From Streptomyces rubiginosohelvolus (GTDB lineage: Bacteria; Actinomycetota; Actinomycetes; Streptomycetales; Streptomycetaceae), in NCBI RefSeq assembly GCF_014649875.1, contig NZ_BMTW01000003.1:434001-498000 (forward strand): a stretch of DNA of 64,000 nt. Direction: 5' to 3'. The translations under genes were made by a program, and so were the position numbers. Shown piece after piece: positions 8,495 through 17,424 of this stretch. Each line of letters begins with the position of its first letter. The stretch's first letter is position 1. Under the pieces are notes generated by a model that saw only the letters and a program-made list of their open reading frames with translations, did no database searches and was not told the DNA's origin.

Positions 8495-8983
8495 TCAGCC
8501 CTGCTGGGGGTGGTGGGCCGGGATCGGGGGGAGCTCGCCGGTGTTCTCGTACGCCGAGAGCATCTCGATGCGGCGCGTGTGGCGCTCCTCGTTCGAGTAC
8601 GGCGTGGAGAGGAAGATCTCGACGAACTTCGTGGACTCCTCGACCGTGTGCATACGGCCGCCGATCGCGACGACGTTGGCGTCGTTGTGCTCGCGGCCGA
8701 GGGCTGCGGTCTGCTCGCTCCAGGCCAGTGCGGCGCGGACGCCCTTGACCTTGTTGGCGGCGATCTGCTCGCCGTTGCCGGAGCCGCCGATCACGATGCC
8801 GAGGCTGTCCGGGTCGGCGGCCGTCTTCTCGGCGGCCCGCAGGCAGAACGGCGGGTAGTCGTCCTGGGCGTCGTAGATGTGGGGGCCGCAGTCGACGGCC
8901 TCGTGGCCGTGGGCGCCGAGCCACTCCACGAGGTGGTTCTTGAGTTCGTAGCCGGCATGGTCGGATCCGAGGTACACGCGCAT
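8495..8983 (-). CDS. rpiB: Ribose-5-phosphate isomerase B
   Basis: A 162-residue enzyme that interconverts ribose 5-phosphate and ribulose 5-phosphate. It starts MRVYLGSDHAGYELK. The region GIVIGGSGNGEQIAANKV carries the glutamate base used by actinobacterial RpiB in place of the cysteine of the E. coli enzyme. IGGRMHT is the conserved phosphate/anomer region. The start ATG 8983 fixes the family N-terminus, although no strong ribosome site is visible. It probably forms a transcription unit with nei. Confidence 0.95.
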   Translation of the reverse strand: MRVYLGSDHAGYELKNHLVEWLGAHGHEAVDCGPHIYDAQDDYPPFCLRAAEKTAADPDSLGIVIGGSGNGEQIAANKVKGVRAALAWSEQTAALGREHNDANVVAIGGRMHTVEESTKFVEIFLSTPYSNEERHTRRIEMLSAYENTGELPPIPAHHPQQG

Positions 8984-9257
8984 GGTGCGAAGTGTGGCAC
9001 GAACTCGGCGGGGCAACCGTCACGGGGCGGCCGTCAGCGGGGCTCAGGCACCGATTCGATGGTTCGCAGGTCTGGACCCGATTTTGTGTGGCGAACACCA
9101 CTCAAGCAACGATCCGGCAAACGATCCGAAAGAGGGGGTTCCCCTTCTGCCTTGTATCGGGCTTGAATGCGTGGCCTTGTCTTCGCACACCCCACGGGCA
9201 CGATCCGACGGCGGAGCAGGGCACACCCTCATGCTCGAAAAGGTAAGGAATCCCCCC

Positions 9258-10691
9258 ATGACGTCGCAGACGACGCTGGCGAAGCCGGGCCAGGAGCCCG
9301 GTGAGCCGGACCGGCCGGACTCGTCGGGCGGGCTTCAGGCAGGCCTGAAGAACCGCCACCTCTCGATGATCGCGATCGGCGGCGTGATCGGCGCCGGGCT
9401 CTTCGTGGGATCGAGCGCGGGCATCGCGGCCGCCGGTCCGGCGATCCTGATCTCGTACGCGATGGTCGGCCTGATGGTCGTCCTCGTGATGCGGATGCTC
9501 GGCGAGATGGCCGCCGCCCGGCCGAGCTCCGGCTCCTTCTCCGCCTACGCCGACCAGGCGCTGGGCCGGTGGGCCGGTTTCTCCATCGGCTGGCTGTACT
9601 GGTTCTTCTGGGTCGTGGTGCTCGCCGTGGAAGCCACGGCGGGCGCGGCGATCCTGGAGAACTGGATCCCGGGCGTGCCCCAGTGGGCCTGGGCGCTGAT
9701 CGTGATGGTCGTGCTGACCGCCACCAACCTGGTCTCGGTGGGCAGTTACGGCGAGTTCGAGTTCTGGTTCGCCGGGATCAAGGTCGTGGCGATCGCCGCG
9801 TTCGTCGTCGTCGGCTTCCTCGCCGTCTTCGGGCTGCTGCCCGGTTCGGACAACCCGGGGTCGGGTCTGGCCCATCTGACGGACTCCGGCGGGTTCTTCC
9901 CCGAGGGGCCGGGCGCGATCCTCACCGGTGTGCTGATGGTCGTCTTCTCGTTCATGGGCAGTGAGATCGTGACGCTGGCCGCGGGCGAGTCCTCCGACCC
10001 GCAGCGCGCGGTGTCGAAGGCCACCAACAGCGTGATCTGGCGTATCGCCGTCTTCTACCTCGGCTCGATCTTCGTCGTGCTGACGCTCCTGCCGTGGAAC
10101 GACCCGTCGATCCAGGAGAAGGGCAGCTATGTCGCCGCCCTCGACTCGATCGGGATCCCGCAGGCCGGCAACGTCATGGACTTCATCGTGCTGACGGCCG
10201 TGCTGTCCTGCCTCAACTCCGGCCTGTACACGGCCTCCCGGATGGCGTTCTCGCTCGGTGAGCGGGGCGACGCGCCGAAGTCCTTCGCCAAGGTCAACCG
10301 GCGCGGTGTGCCGCAGGCGGCGATCCTGGCCTCGGTCGTCTTCGGCTTCGTGGCGGTGTTCTTCAACTACCAGTGGCCGGACACGGTGTTCCAGTTCCTG
10401 CTGAACTCCTCCGGCGCGGTCGCGCTCTTCGTGTGGCTGGTCATCTGCTTCACCCAGCTGCGGATGCGCGGGATCATCCTCCGCGAGACCCCGGGCAAGC
10501 TGGTCGTACGGATGTGGCTCTTCCCGTACCTCACCTGGGCGACGATCGCGGCGATCTCCTTCATCCTGGTCTACATGCTGACCGACGACACCGCCCGCGA
10601 GCAGGTCGTGCTGTCGCTGCTGGTCGCGGCTCTGGTGGTGGGCATCTCGCTGTTCCGGGAGATGCGCAACCGCAAGGCCGTCTCGAAGTGA
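9258..10691 (+). CDS. Amino-acid permease, APC superfamily (paralogue 1 of 3)
   Basis: A 477-residue, 12-helix transporter of the AAT/GabP group. The first helix motif MIAIGGVIGAGLFVGSSAGI and the region MRMLGEMAAARPSSGSFSAYA are the standard substrate-site landmarks. ATG 9258 has AAGGAA seven bases upstream. The longer frame to 8982 overlaps the rpiB start and is non-coding. The gene is divergent from rpiB across a 274-base control region. Paralogues at 12971 and 14556 are alike over the whole length. The substrate (GABA, or another neutral or aromatic amino acid) cannot be read from sequence. Confidence 0.92.
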   Translation: MTSQTTLAKPGQEPGEPDRPDSSGGLQAGLKNRHLSMIAIGGVIGAGLFVGSSAGIAAAGPAILISYAMVGLMVVLVMRMLGEMAAARPSSGSFSAYADQALGRWAGFSIGWLYWFFWVVVLAVEATAGAAILENWIPGVPQWAWALIVMVVLTATNLVSVGSYGEFEFWFAGIKVVAIAAFVVVGFLAVFGLLPGSDNPGSGLAHLTDSGGFFPEGPGAILTGVLMVVFSFMGSEIVTLAAGESSDPQRAVSKATNSVIWRIAVFYLGSIFVVLTLLPWNDPSIQEKGSYVAALDSIGIPQAGNVMDFIVLTAVLSCLNSGLYTASRMAFSLGERGDAPKSFAKVNRRGVPQAAILASVVFGFVAVFFNYQWPDTVFQFLLNSSGAVALFVWLVICFTQLRMRGIILRETPGKLVVRMWLFPYLTWATIAAISFILVYMLTDDTAREQVVLSLLVAALVVGISLFREMRNRKAVSK

Positions 10692-10692
10692 T

Positions 10693-10721
10693 GCATACCT
10701 GACGAAGGGTGTCAGGTATGC
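10693..10721. terminator. Hairpin after permease 1
   Basis: A perfect 11-bp inverted repeat (GCATACCTGAC with GTCAGGTATGC) with a 7-base loop starts two bases after the permease stop. It is most likely a terminator, but it is not very GC-rich and could instead be an operator for the next gene. Confidence 0.55.
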
Positions 10722-10776
10722 CGGGGAGGCTCTTCTTCGTACCGCGCAGAACGCGAGCGAAGGAGAGCCTCCCCTC

Positions 10777-12072
10777 ATGGTTTCCGCATCCTCTGGCCCC
10801 GCCACCCCCGCCACCTTCCAGACCGGTTTCCCGATCCGGCCCGACCGGCTGGTCGAGGCCCGTACCCCCGACGACGTACGGGAGGCCGTGGCGTACGCCG
10901 CCGGGCACGGGCTCCGCCTGACCGCGCACGCCACCGGGCACGGGCTGCCCGGGGCGGTCGAGGGCGGCGTCCTGGTGGTCACCAGCGGCCTGGACTCCGT
11001 CACCGTCGACCCGGTCGCCCGCACCGCCACGATCGGCGCGGGCGCGACCTGGGGCGCGGTGACCGCGGCGGCGGCCCCGCACGGTCTCGCCCCGCTCAAC
11101 GGCTCGTCGCCCTCGGTGGGCGCGGTCTCGTACACCCTGGGCGGCGGACTGGGCATCCTCGCGCGGCAGTTCGGGTACGCCGCCGACCAGGTCCGGGCGC
11201 TGGAGGTGGTGACCGCCGACGGGGCCCTGCGCCGGATCACGCCGGAGCGCGAGCCGGAGCTGTTCTGGGGGCTGCGCGGCGGTGGGCACCGGCTGGGGGT
11301 GGTGACCTCGCTGGAGATCGGCCTGGTGGCGGTGGAGCGGCTGTACGGGGGTGCGATCGCCTTCGACGGGGAACGGGCGGCCGAGGTGACGGCCCGCTAT
11401 CTGGAGTGGACCCGGACCGTGCCGGAGACCCTGACGTCCTCACTGTGCGCACTGCCCTACCCGGACCTGCCGCAGGTGCCGGAGGAGGTGCGCGGGCGGT
11501 ACGTCGTCTCGGTGCGGGTCGCGTTCACGGGGGACGCGGCGGAGGGCGAGCGGCTGGTGGCCCCGCTGCGGGCGATCGGGCCGGCGCTGGAGGACTCGCT
11601 GCGGGAGATGCCGTACACGGAGAGCCCGACGATCCACAACGACCCGCCGTTCCCGCACGCGTACTACGGGGAGGGGCTGATGCTCCGGGAGCTGGACGCG
11701 GCGCGGGCCGCGCGGGTGCTGGAGCTGACCGGGCCCGGGGCGCCGATGATGAACGTGGTGCAGCTCAATCATCTGGGTGGAGCTATGGCCGGGCAGCCGG
11801 AGCCGGAGAGCGCGGTGCCCTACCGGGACGCGGGTTTCCTGCTGCGGCTGCTGGCGCCGCTGGACGGTACGGACGTGGCGGCGGTGCGCGCGCTGTACGG
11901 GGAGGTGTCCGGGGTCCTGGGGCCGCTCGTCCAGGGGCGCGCGGCCAACTTCTGCTTCGGCGGCGGGGACCGTACGGCCGGTTTCCATGAGCCGGAAACG
12001 GCGAAGAGGCTCGCCGGTCTGGTCTCCCAGTACGATCCGGCGGGCCTCTTCGGGGGGCCTTACGAGGGCTGA
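10777..12072 (+). CDS. FAD-linked oxidoreductase, berberine-bridge-enzyme type
   Basis: A 431-residue PCMH-type flavoprotein. The FAD-binding half spans about 20-200, with HATGHGLPGA at 51-60, where His55 is in the position of the covalent-FAD His of the family, and VGAVSYTLGGGLGILARQFG. The C-terminal BBE segment ends in RLAGLVSQYDPAGLFGG. It is slightly shorter than typical secreted members and has no signal peptide. An AAGGAG lies 11 bases before the start. It sits between the permease hairpin and convergent bioY, 17 bases from the bioY stop. The substrate is unknown. Confidence 0.85.
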   Translation: MVSASSGPATPATFQTGFPIRPDRLVEARTPDDVREAVAYAAGHGLRLTAHATGHGLPGAVEGGVLVVTSGLDSVTVDPVARTATIGAGATWGAVTAAAAPHGLAPLNGSSPSVGAVSYTLGGGLGILARQFGYAADQVRALEVVTADGALRRITPEREPELFWGLRGGGHRLGVVTSLEIGLVAVERLYGGAIAFDGERAAEVTARYLEWTRTVPETLTSSLCALPYPDLPQVPEEVRGRYVVSVRVAFTGDAAEGERLVAPLRAIGPALEDSLREMPYTESPTIHNDPPFPHAYYGEGLMLRELDAARAARVLELTGPGAPMMNVVQLNHLGGAMAGQPEPESAVPYRDAGFLLRLLAPLDGTDVAAVRALYGEVSGVLGPLVQGRAANFCFGGGDRTAGFHEPETAKRLAGLVSQYDPAGLFGGPYEG

Positions 12073-12089
12073 GCCCTCAAGGGCGGGTG

Positions 12090-12683
12090 TCAGCCGCGGC
12101 GGTCGAGCAGCTTCCAGGTGGTCGGCAGGAGGCCCATGGCCAGCGCCGCCTTGAGGGCGTCGCCGATCAGGAACGGGGTGAGGCCGGCCGCGACGGCGGC
12201 GCTCAGCGACATCCCGGTGGAGAGCGCGAGGTACGGCACGCCGATGGCGTAGATGATCGCGGAGCCGAGCACCATCGTGCCCGCGGTGCGCAGGACGGAG
12301 CGGTCGCCCCCACGGCGGGCGAGGGCGCCGACGACGGTGGCGGCCAGGAGCATGCCGAAGACATAGCCGAGGGACGGCATGCTCCAGCCCGAGCTGGCCT
12401 CGGCGAACCACGGCATGCCGGCCATGCCGACGAGGGCGTACAGCGCGAGGGAGAGGAAGCCGCGGCGGGCGCCCAGCGCGGTGCCGATGAGGAGCGCGGC
12501 GAAGGTCTGGCCGGTGACCGGGACCGGGGAGCCGGGGACCGGGACGGCGATCTGGGCCGCTATGCCGGTCAGGGCCGCGCCGCCGAGGACGAGAGCCGCG
12601 TCCACGGCGTAGCGGTGCCGGGCTGCGGGCAGCAGGTCGGCGAGGACCGCTCCGGAGCGGACGGGGGCGGCAGCAGTGCTCAT
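12090..12683 (-). CDS. bioY: Biotin transporter BioY
   Basis: A 197-residue membrane S-component that binds biotin, alone or with a shared ECF energy module. Family motifs are VPVPGSPVPVTGQTFAALL, GFLSLALYALVGMAGMPWFA and PSLGYVFGMLLAA, with about six helices. The start is ATG 12683, preceded by GGAG; a longer frame to 12848 has no homology. No bioM/bioN genes are adjacent, so it would use an ECF module encoded elsewhere or act alone. A possible biotin-repressor operator lies 87 bases upstream. Confidence 0.93.
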   Translation of the reverse strand: MSTAAAPVRSGAVLADLLPAARHRYAVDAALVLGGAALTGIAAQIAVPVPGSPVPVTGQTFAALLIGTALGARRGFLSLALYALVGMAGMPWFAEASSGWSMPSLGYVFGMLLAATVVGALARRGGDRSVLRTAGTMVLGSAIIYAIGVPYLALSTGMSLSAAVAAGLTPFLIGDALKAALAMGLLPTTWKLLDRRG

Positions 12684-12769
12684 CGGGACTCCGCGGGTGA
12701 GGGCAGGTGGGCCGGGGTGGCCCCCGGCGGTCGGGGTGGGTCGGGCTCCCGCCGACGTTAGTCCACGGG

Positions 12770-12783
12770 TCAACGCTCGTTCA
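12770..12783 (-). promoter_or_regulatory. Candidate biotin-repressor (BioQ-like) operator of bioY
   Basis: On the minus strand this reads TGAAC-GAGC-GTTGA, an inverted repeat with one mismatch. It resembles the TGAAC-N3-GTTAC type of site reported for BioQ in corynebacteria. It lies within the bioY promoter region. Confidence 0.35.
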
Positions 12784-12922
12784 CCATCAGCCGCCCACAA
12801 AGCGGTGGTTGATGGGTTGGTGGGATTCACACAAAGCCTGCGGCGCAATCACGTTCCCGCGTGACGCTCGTCACGGAGGTCGGGCGGGTGGGGGTCCGTT
12901 TTGGTGGGAGAGGGACCGCGGC

Positions 12923-12938
12923 CCCAGACTGTAGGTTC
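12923..12938 (+). promoter_or_regulatory. Element shared by permeases 2 and 3 (copy 1)
   Basis: CCCAGACTGTAGGTTC ends 32 bases before the permease 2 start. The same sequence with one change occurs 35 bases before the permease 3 start. It is either a promoter/operator or a conserved 5' leader element. Confidence 0.5.
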
Positions 12939-12970
12939 CCGATAAATCATCCGAGAGTGAACCGCACCCC

Positions 12971-14434
12971 ATGCACGAGGCTCCCCCCACCCCCTCCCCC
13001 ACCTCGCCGGCAGCCCCCGCCGAGCCGCTCTCGCACGGGCTCAAGCAGCGCCATCTGACGATGCTGGGGCTCGGCGGGGTGATCGGGGCGGGGCTGTTCG
13101 TGGGCTCGGGCGCCGGGATCGCGGTGGCGGGGCCCGCGATCGTCGTCTCGTATCTGATCGCGGGCGCGCTCGCGATGCTGGTGATGCGGATGTTGGGCGA
13201 GATGTCGGCCGCGATGCCCGCCTCCGGTTCGTTCTCCGTGCACGCGGAGCGGGCGCTCGGGCGGTGGGCCGGGTTCAGCGTCGGCTGGCTGTACTGGTTC
13301 CTGCTGGTGGTGGTCCTCGCCGTGGAGGCGACGGCGGCCGCGCAGATCGCGCACGGCTGGGTGCCGGGCGTCGAACCCTGGGCGTGGGTGCTGCTGTTCA
13401 TGGTCGTGTTCACCGTGGCGAACCTGACGGCGGTGAAGAACTTCGGCGAGTTCGAGTTCTGGTTCGCCTCCTTGAAGGTCGGCGCGATCGTGGTCTTCCT
13501 GGTGCTCGGGGGGCTGGCGGTCTTCGGCCTGCTCCCGGACACCGACCCGGTCGGGATGACCAACCTGACCGGCGAGGGCGGCTTCCTGCCGAACGGCTGG
13601 AGCGGGGTCGTCTCCGGGGTGCTGACCGTGGTGTTCGCCTTCGGCGGGCTTGAGGTCGTCACCATCGCCGCCGCCGAGACGGACGACCCGGCGCGTGCGG
13701 TGGGGCGGGCGGTGCGCAGCGCGGTGGTGCGGATCCTCTTCTTCTACGTCGGCTCGATGCTGGTGATCGTGACCGTGCTGCCGTGGACCGCGCAGCAGGC
13801 CGGGCTGAGCCCGTATGTGAAGGTGCTGGACGCGATCGGGGTGCCGTCGGCCGGGCAGATCATGAACATCGTGGTGTTCGTGGCGCTGCTCTCCGCGCTC
13901 AACGCCAATCTGTACGGCTCCTCCCGCATGATCTTCTCGCTGGCGGAGCGCGGGGAGGCGCCGCGCGGGCTGCTGAAGGTCTCGGGCGGCACAGAGAAGG
14001 GCAGCGGCGCTCAGGAAGGGGCGGGCGGCGTGCCGAGGCGGGCGGTGCTGGCGTCGGTGGCCTTCGGTTTCGTCTCCGTGGTGCTCAATCTGCTGTGGCC
14101 CGACACGGTGTTCCTCTACATGCTCAACTCGGTCGGCGCGGTCCTGCTGTTCGTCTGGGCGCTGATCGCCGCGTCCCAACTGCGGTTGCGCGCCCGCCTG
14201 GAACAGGAGGCTCCCGACGCGCTCGCGCTGCGGATGTGGTGGTTCCCGTATCTGACCTGGGTGACGCTGGCCGGGCTGCTGGGCGTGCTGCTGCTGATGC
14301 TGACCGATGACGCGGCCCGGCCGCAGGTGCTGTGGTCGGCCGGGGCGACGGCGCTGGTGCTGCTGGTGGCGGTGGGGCGCGAGTGGCGGGAACGCCGAGC
14401 CCGTCGGGCCCCCTCGGCGTTGACCGATCGGTAG
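12971..14434 (+). CDS. Amino-acid permease, APC superfamily (paralogue 2 of 3)
   Basis: A 487-residue, 12-helix AAT/GabP-type transporter. The N-terminal Pro/Ser-rich tail is followed by HGLKQRHLTMLGLGGVIGAG, then LGEMSAAMPASGSFSVHAE. A Gly-rich insert (about residues 338-353, GGTEKGSGAQEGAGG) in the loop after helix 8 is absent from the other two copies. ATG 12971 has only a weak GAGAG upstream. The gene is divergent from bioY across 287 bases and is followed 121 bases later by permease 3. It is closer to permease 3 than to permease 1 in helix 1 and in VKNFGEFEFWFA. Confidence 0.92.
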   Translation: MHEAPPTPSPTSPAAPAEPLSHGLKQRHLTMLGLGGVIGAGLFVGSGAGIAVAGPAIVVSYLIAGALAMLVMRMLGEMSAAMPASGSFSVHAERALGRWAGFSVGWLYWFLLVVVLAVEATAAAQIAHGWVPGVEPWAWVLLFMVVFTVANLTAVKNFGEFEFWFASLKVGAIVVFLVLGGLAVFGLLPDTDPVGMTNLTGEGGFLPNGWSGVVSGVLTVVFAFGGLEVVTIAAAETDDPARAVGRAVRSAVVRILFFYVGSMLVIVTVLPWTAQQAGLSPYVKVLDAIGVPSAGQIMNIVVFVALLSALNANLYGSSRMIFSLAERGEAPRGLLKVSGGTEKGSGAQEGAGGVPRRAVLASVAFGFVSVVLNLLWPDTVFLYMLNSVGAVLLFVWALIAASQLRLRARLEQEAPDALALRMWWFPYLTWVTLAGLLGVLLLMLTDDAARPQVLWSAGATALVLLVAVGREWRERRARRAPSALTDR

Positions 14435-14504
14435 GCACGTGTGCACCTTGTGTGAGCCTGGTGACCGTATAGCGGACAGTCATTCCGTGTGAGCGGTACG
14501 GATG

Positions 14505-14520
14505 CCCAGACTGTGGGTTC
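14505..14520 (+). promoter_or_regulatory. Element shared by permeases 2 and 3 (copy 2)
   Basis: CCCAGACTGTGGGTTC matches the copy at 12923 in 15 of 16 bases, at nearly the same distance from the start codon. Its position argues that translation starts at 14556 and not at the ATG at 14502, which would place the element inside the gene. Confidence 0.5.
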
Positions 14521-14555
14521 GTCCCCCTGTCTCAGCTAACGAACAGAGCTTGTCC

Positions 14556-16031
14556 ATGCCTCGGACCTCCGCGTCTCCCCCCACCGCAGACTCCGCGGCC
14601 CCCGCAGGGCCCTCGGCGGACTCCGCGCTCACCCACGGCCTCAAGCAGCGCCACCTCTCGATGATCGCCCTCGGCGGGGTGATCGGCGCCGGGCTCTTCG
14701 TCGGCTCGGGCGCGGGGATCGCCGCCGCCGGACCCTCGATCATCATCGCGTACGCCATATCCGGGCTGCTCGTCATGATGGTGATGCGGATGCTCGGCGA
14801 GATGTCGGCCGCCAATCCGGCCTCCGGCTCCTTCTCCGTGCACGCCGAGCGGGCGATCGGTCCCTGGGCCGGGTTCACCGCGGGCTGGTCCTTCTGGTTC
14901 CTGCTCTGCGTCGCCGTGGGCCTGGAGGGCATCGGCGCCGCGCAGATCGTCAGCGGCTGGCTGCCCGGGACCCCGGAGTGGGCCTGGGTCGCCCTGTTCA
15001 TGGTGATCTTCCTCGGGACGAACCTGGCCGCCGTGAAGAACTTCGGCGAGTTCGAGTTCTGGTTCGCCGCGCTCAAGGTCATCGCGATCACGCTGTTCCT
15101 GGTGCTCGGCCTGCTGGCGATCTTCGGCGTGCTGCCCGACACGGACGCGCCCGGCCTCACCAACCTCACGGGCGACGGCGGATTCCTGCCGAAGGGCATG
15201 GACGGCTTCATCATCGGACTCCTCGCCTCCGTCTTCGCGTACGGCGGTCTGGAGACCGTCACCATCGCGGCGGCCGAGTCCGAGAACCCGGTGCAGGGCG
15301 TCGCGAAGGCGGTCCGTACGGCGATGTGGCGCATCGCGGTCTTCTACATCGGCTCGATGGCGGTCATCGTCACGCTGGTCCCCTGGGACGACCCGAAGGT
15401 CGCCGAGGTCGGCCCGTTCTACGCGATGCTCGACCACCTGGGCGTCGGGAGCGCGGCGCAGATCATGAACGTGGTCATCCTCATCGCGCTGCTCTCCGCG
15501 ATGAACGCCAACATCTACGGGGCGTCCCGCATGGCCCGTTCGCTGGTCGCCCGCGGCCAGGGCCCGTCGGTGCTCGGCAGGATCTCCTCCGGGGTGCCGC
15601 GCAACGCGGTGATGTTCTCCTCGGTCTTCGGGTTCCTGTGCGTGCTGCTCAGCTACTGGCGTCCGGACGACGTCTTCCCCTGGCTGCTGAACATGATCGG
15701 CGCGGTGATCCTGGTGGTGTGGATCTTCATCGCGGTCTCGCAGCTGATCCTGCGCCGGCGCACCGAGCGGGAGGCACCTCAGACGCTGGTCGTCCGGATG
15801 TGGTTCTTCCCGATCGGCACGATCGTCGCGCTGGCGGCCATGGTGGGCATCTTCCTGCTGATGCTGCGCCAGCCGGACACCCGTGACCAGCTGCTGGCCA
15901 CCGGGGCGCTGACGCTGGTGCTGATCGGCCTCGGCCTCCTGCGTCAGCGGCAGCGGGGCGCCGAGGGAGCCGACGACGGCACGGGGGCCGGCACCGGCAC
16001 CGCGGCCGAGATCCCGGCGCAGCGGAAGTAG
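14556..16031 (+). CDS. Amino-acid permease, APC superfamily (paralogue 3 of 3)
   Basis: A 491-residue, 12-helix transporter with LTHGLKQRHLSMIALGGVIG and MRMLGEMSAANPASGSF. A hydrophilic C-terminal tail (about 465-491) is rich in Gly, Thr and Ala. ATG 14556 is chosen because the N-terminus then aligns with permease 2 and the shared upstream element stays outside the gene; the alternative ATG 14502 adds 18 unrelated residues. Neither start has a strong ribosome site. Permeases 2 and 3 look like a tandem duplication. Confidence 0.92.
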   Translation: MPRTSASPPTADSAAPAGPSADSALTHGLKQRHLSMIALGGVIGAGLFVGSGAGIAAAGPSIIIAYAISGLLVMMVMRMLGEMSAANPASGSFSVHAERAIGPWAGFTAGWSFWFLLCVAVGLEGIGAAQIVSGWLPGTPEWAWVALFMVIFLGTNLAAVKNFGEFEFWFAALKVIAITLFLVLGLLAIFGVLPDTDAPGLTNLTGDGGFLPKGMDGFIIGLLASVFAYGGLETVTIAAAESENPVQGVAKAVRTAMWRIAVFYIGSMAVIVTLVPWDDPKVAEVGPFYAMLDHLGVGSAAQIMNVVILIALLSAMNANIYGASRMARSLVARGQGPSVLGRISSGVPRNAVMFSSVFGFLCVLLSYWRPDDVFPWLLNMIGAVILVVWIFIAVSQLILRRRTEREAPQTLVVRMWFFPIGTIVALAAMVGIFLLMLRQPDTRDQLLATGALTLVLIGLGLLRQRQRGAEGADDGTGAGTGTAAEIPAQRK

Positions 16032-16083
16032 TTCCCGCCCAGCGGTACGGCTGTGGTTTCCCGCCCAGCCGTACGGCTGTGGT
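16032..16083 (+). repeat. Tandem 26-bp repeat after permease 3
   Basis: Two 26-bp units (16032-16057 and 16058-16083) differ at one base and are followed by a partial third. They begin directly after the stop codon. The second unit contains the 14-bp palindrome CAGCCGTACGGCTG. Confidence 0.85.
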
Positions 16084-16101
16084 TCCCGCACGGCCTCTTC
16101 G

Positions 16102-16145
16102 AACGCCGGGCTCCTCCTCGTACGATCGGGGCGGAGCCCGGCGTT
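16102..16145 (+). terminator. Terminator after the permease cluster
   Basis: A perfect 13-bp stem (16102-16114 with 16133-16145) is followed by a short T run (GTTTC). It lies 70 bases past permease 3. Confidence 0.8.
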
Positions 16146-16292
16146 TCGGCGTTTCTGCCTCTCGCGCTCCGGTGCCGGACCCCGGCGCGGCGCGCATCCG
16201 TGGCCGACAGGACATCGCAGGGCCGGGCACCGTACCCCGGGCCGTCACCCGTGCTCGCTTCCGTGATGGCTCACCCCATCCGAGGAGCCGTC

Positions 16293-17363
16293 ATGTCCGT
16301 TGCCCCCAGGCGCCGTTCGATCCTCCTGGCCACCGCCGCCGTCACCGCCGCGGCCACCGCCCCGGCCGTCGCCGCCCCCGCCGGGGACCGGCACCCCCAC
16401 CACCCGTCGGGCCCTCTGGTCATCGGGCATCGCGGGGCGGCGGGCTGGCGGCCCGAGCACACCGCCGAGGCGTACACCTATGCCGTACGGGCCGGGGCCG
16501 ACTGGATCGAGCCGGACCTCGTGCCGACGAAGGACCATGTCCTGGTCGTGCGGCACGAGAACGAGATCGGCGGGACGACGGACGTCGCGGGCCGCGCGGA
16601 GTTCGCGGACCGCCGCACCACGAAGACGGTCGACGGCAAGGCGGTGACCGGCTGGTTCACCGAGGACTTCACCTTGCGCGAGCTGAAGACGCTGCGCACG
16701 GTGGAGCGGCTGCCGCTGGTCCGGAACCGCAACACGGTCTTCGACGGGCGGGGCCGGGTGCTGACGTTCCAGGAGGTCGTGGACCTGGCGCGGCGGCTGT
16801 CGCGGGAGTCGGGCCGGCGGATCGCGGTGTTCCCGGAGACGAAGCACCCGACGTACTTCCGCTCGATCGGGCTGCCGCTGGAGGAGGAGCTGATCCGGGT
16901 GATCCGGCGCAACCGGCTGACCGCCCGGGACTGTGTCGTCCAGTCCTTCGAGCCCGGCAGCCTGCGCCGGGTGGCCGCCGCCCGCCTCGGCCTCCCGCTG
17001 TGGCAGGCGCTGGGCACGAGCGGCGGCCCGTACGGGCACGGGATCACCTACCGGGACATGATGACCCCGGCCGGGCTCCGCGAGATCGCCTCGTACGCGC
17101 AGTGGATCGGCCCGGACAAGTCCTCGCTGGTCCCGCCGAACACCCTGCTGGCGGACGCCCACGCGGCGGGCCTGAAGGTGGGCGCGTACACCTTCCGGGC
17201 GGAGAACCAGTACCTCCCGGCCGCATACCGCCGGGGCACCGACCCGAACGCCTTCGGCGACGCGTTCGCCGAGTACGCCTTCCACTACGGGCAGGGCGTG
17301 GACGCGGTGGTGACGGACTTCCCGGACATCGCGGTACAGGCCAGGGAGGACCTGCGGGGGTAG
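16293..17363 (+). CDS. glpQ: Secreted glycerophosphodiester phosphodiesterase
   Basis: A 356-residue enzyme that releases glycerol 3-phosphate from glycerophosphodiesters outside the cell. A signal peptide with PRRRSILLATAAV (possibly Tat-type) ends near residue 28-30. The TIM-barrel GDPD domain has GHRGAAGWRPEHT (His46, Arg47), the metal pair Glu73/Asp75 in WIEPDL, and His88 in VVRHEN. The C-terminal GVDAVVTDFPD is typical. Start ATG 16293 has GAGGAG five bases upstream; longer frames are non-coding. Periplasmic GlpQ is the closest known type. Confidence 0.93.
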   Translation: MSVAPRRRSILLATAAVTAAATAPAVAAPAGDRHPHHPSGPLVIGHRGAAGWRPEHTAEAYTYAVRAGADWIEPDLVPTKDHVLVVRHENEIGGTTDVAGRAEFADRRTTKTVDGKAVTGWFTEDFTLRELKTLRTVERLPLVRNRNTVFDGRGRVLTFQEVVDLARRLSRESGRRIAVFPETKHPTYFRSIGLPLEEELIRVIRRNRLTARDCVVQSFEPGSLRRVAAARLGLPLWQALGTSGGPYGHGITYRDMMTPAGLREIASYAQWIGPDKSSLVPPNTLLADAHAAGLKVGAYTFRAENQYLPAAYRRGTDPNAFGDAFAEYAFHYGQGVDAVVTDFPDIAVQAREDLRG

Positions 17364-17424
17364 GGGGCGGCCGACGACGGCGCTCGGGCGAAGCGTCCGG
17401 GCCGACCGCCCTCCGTGGCAGGTG

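Noticed and set aside
8984..9257. Riboswitch in front of permease 1
   Set aside because: The 274-base divergent region has no glycine, lysine or other riboswitch core that I can recognise.
9102..11240. 712-residue minus-strand frame across permease 1 and the oxidoreductase
   Set aside because: Dominated by His/Asp/Gln/Arg, no motifs, and it covers two well-supported plus-strand genes.
14502..14555. Upstream ATG for permease 3
   Set aside because: It adds 18 residues unlike permease 2 and would place the shared upstream element inside the coding region.
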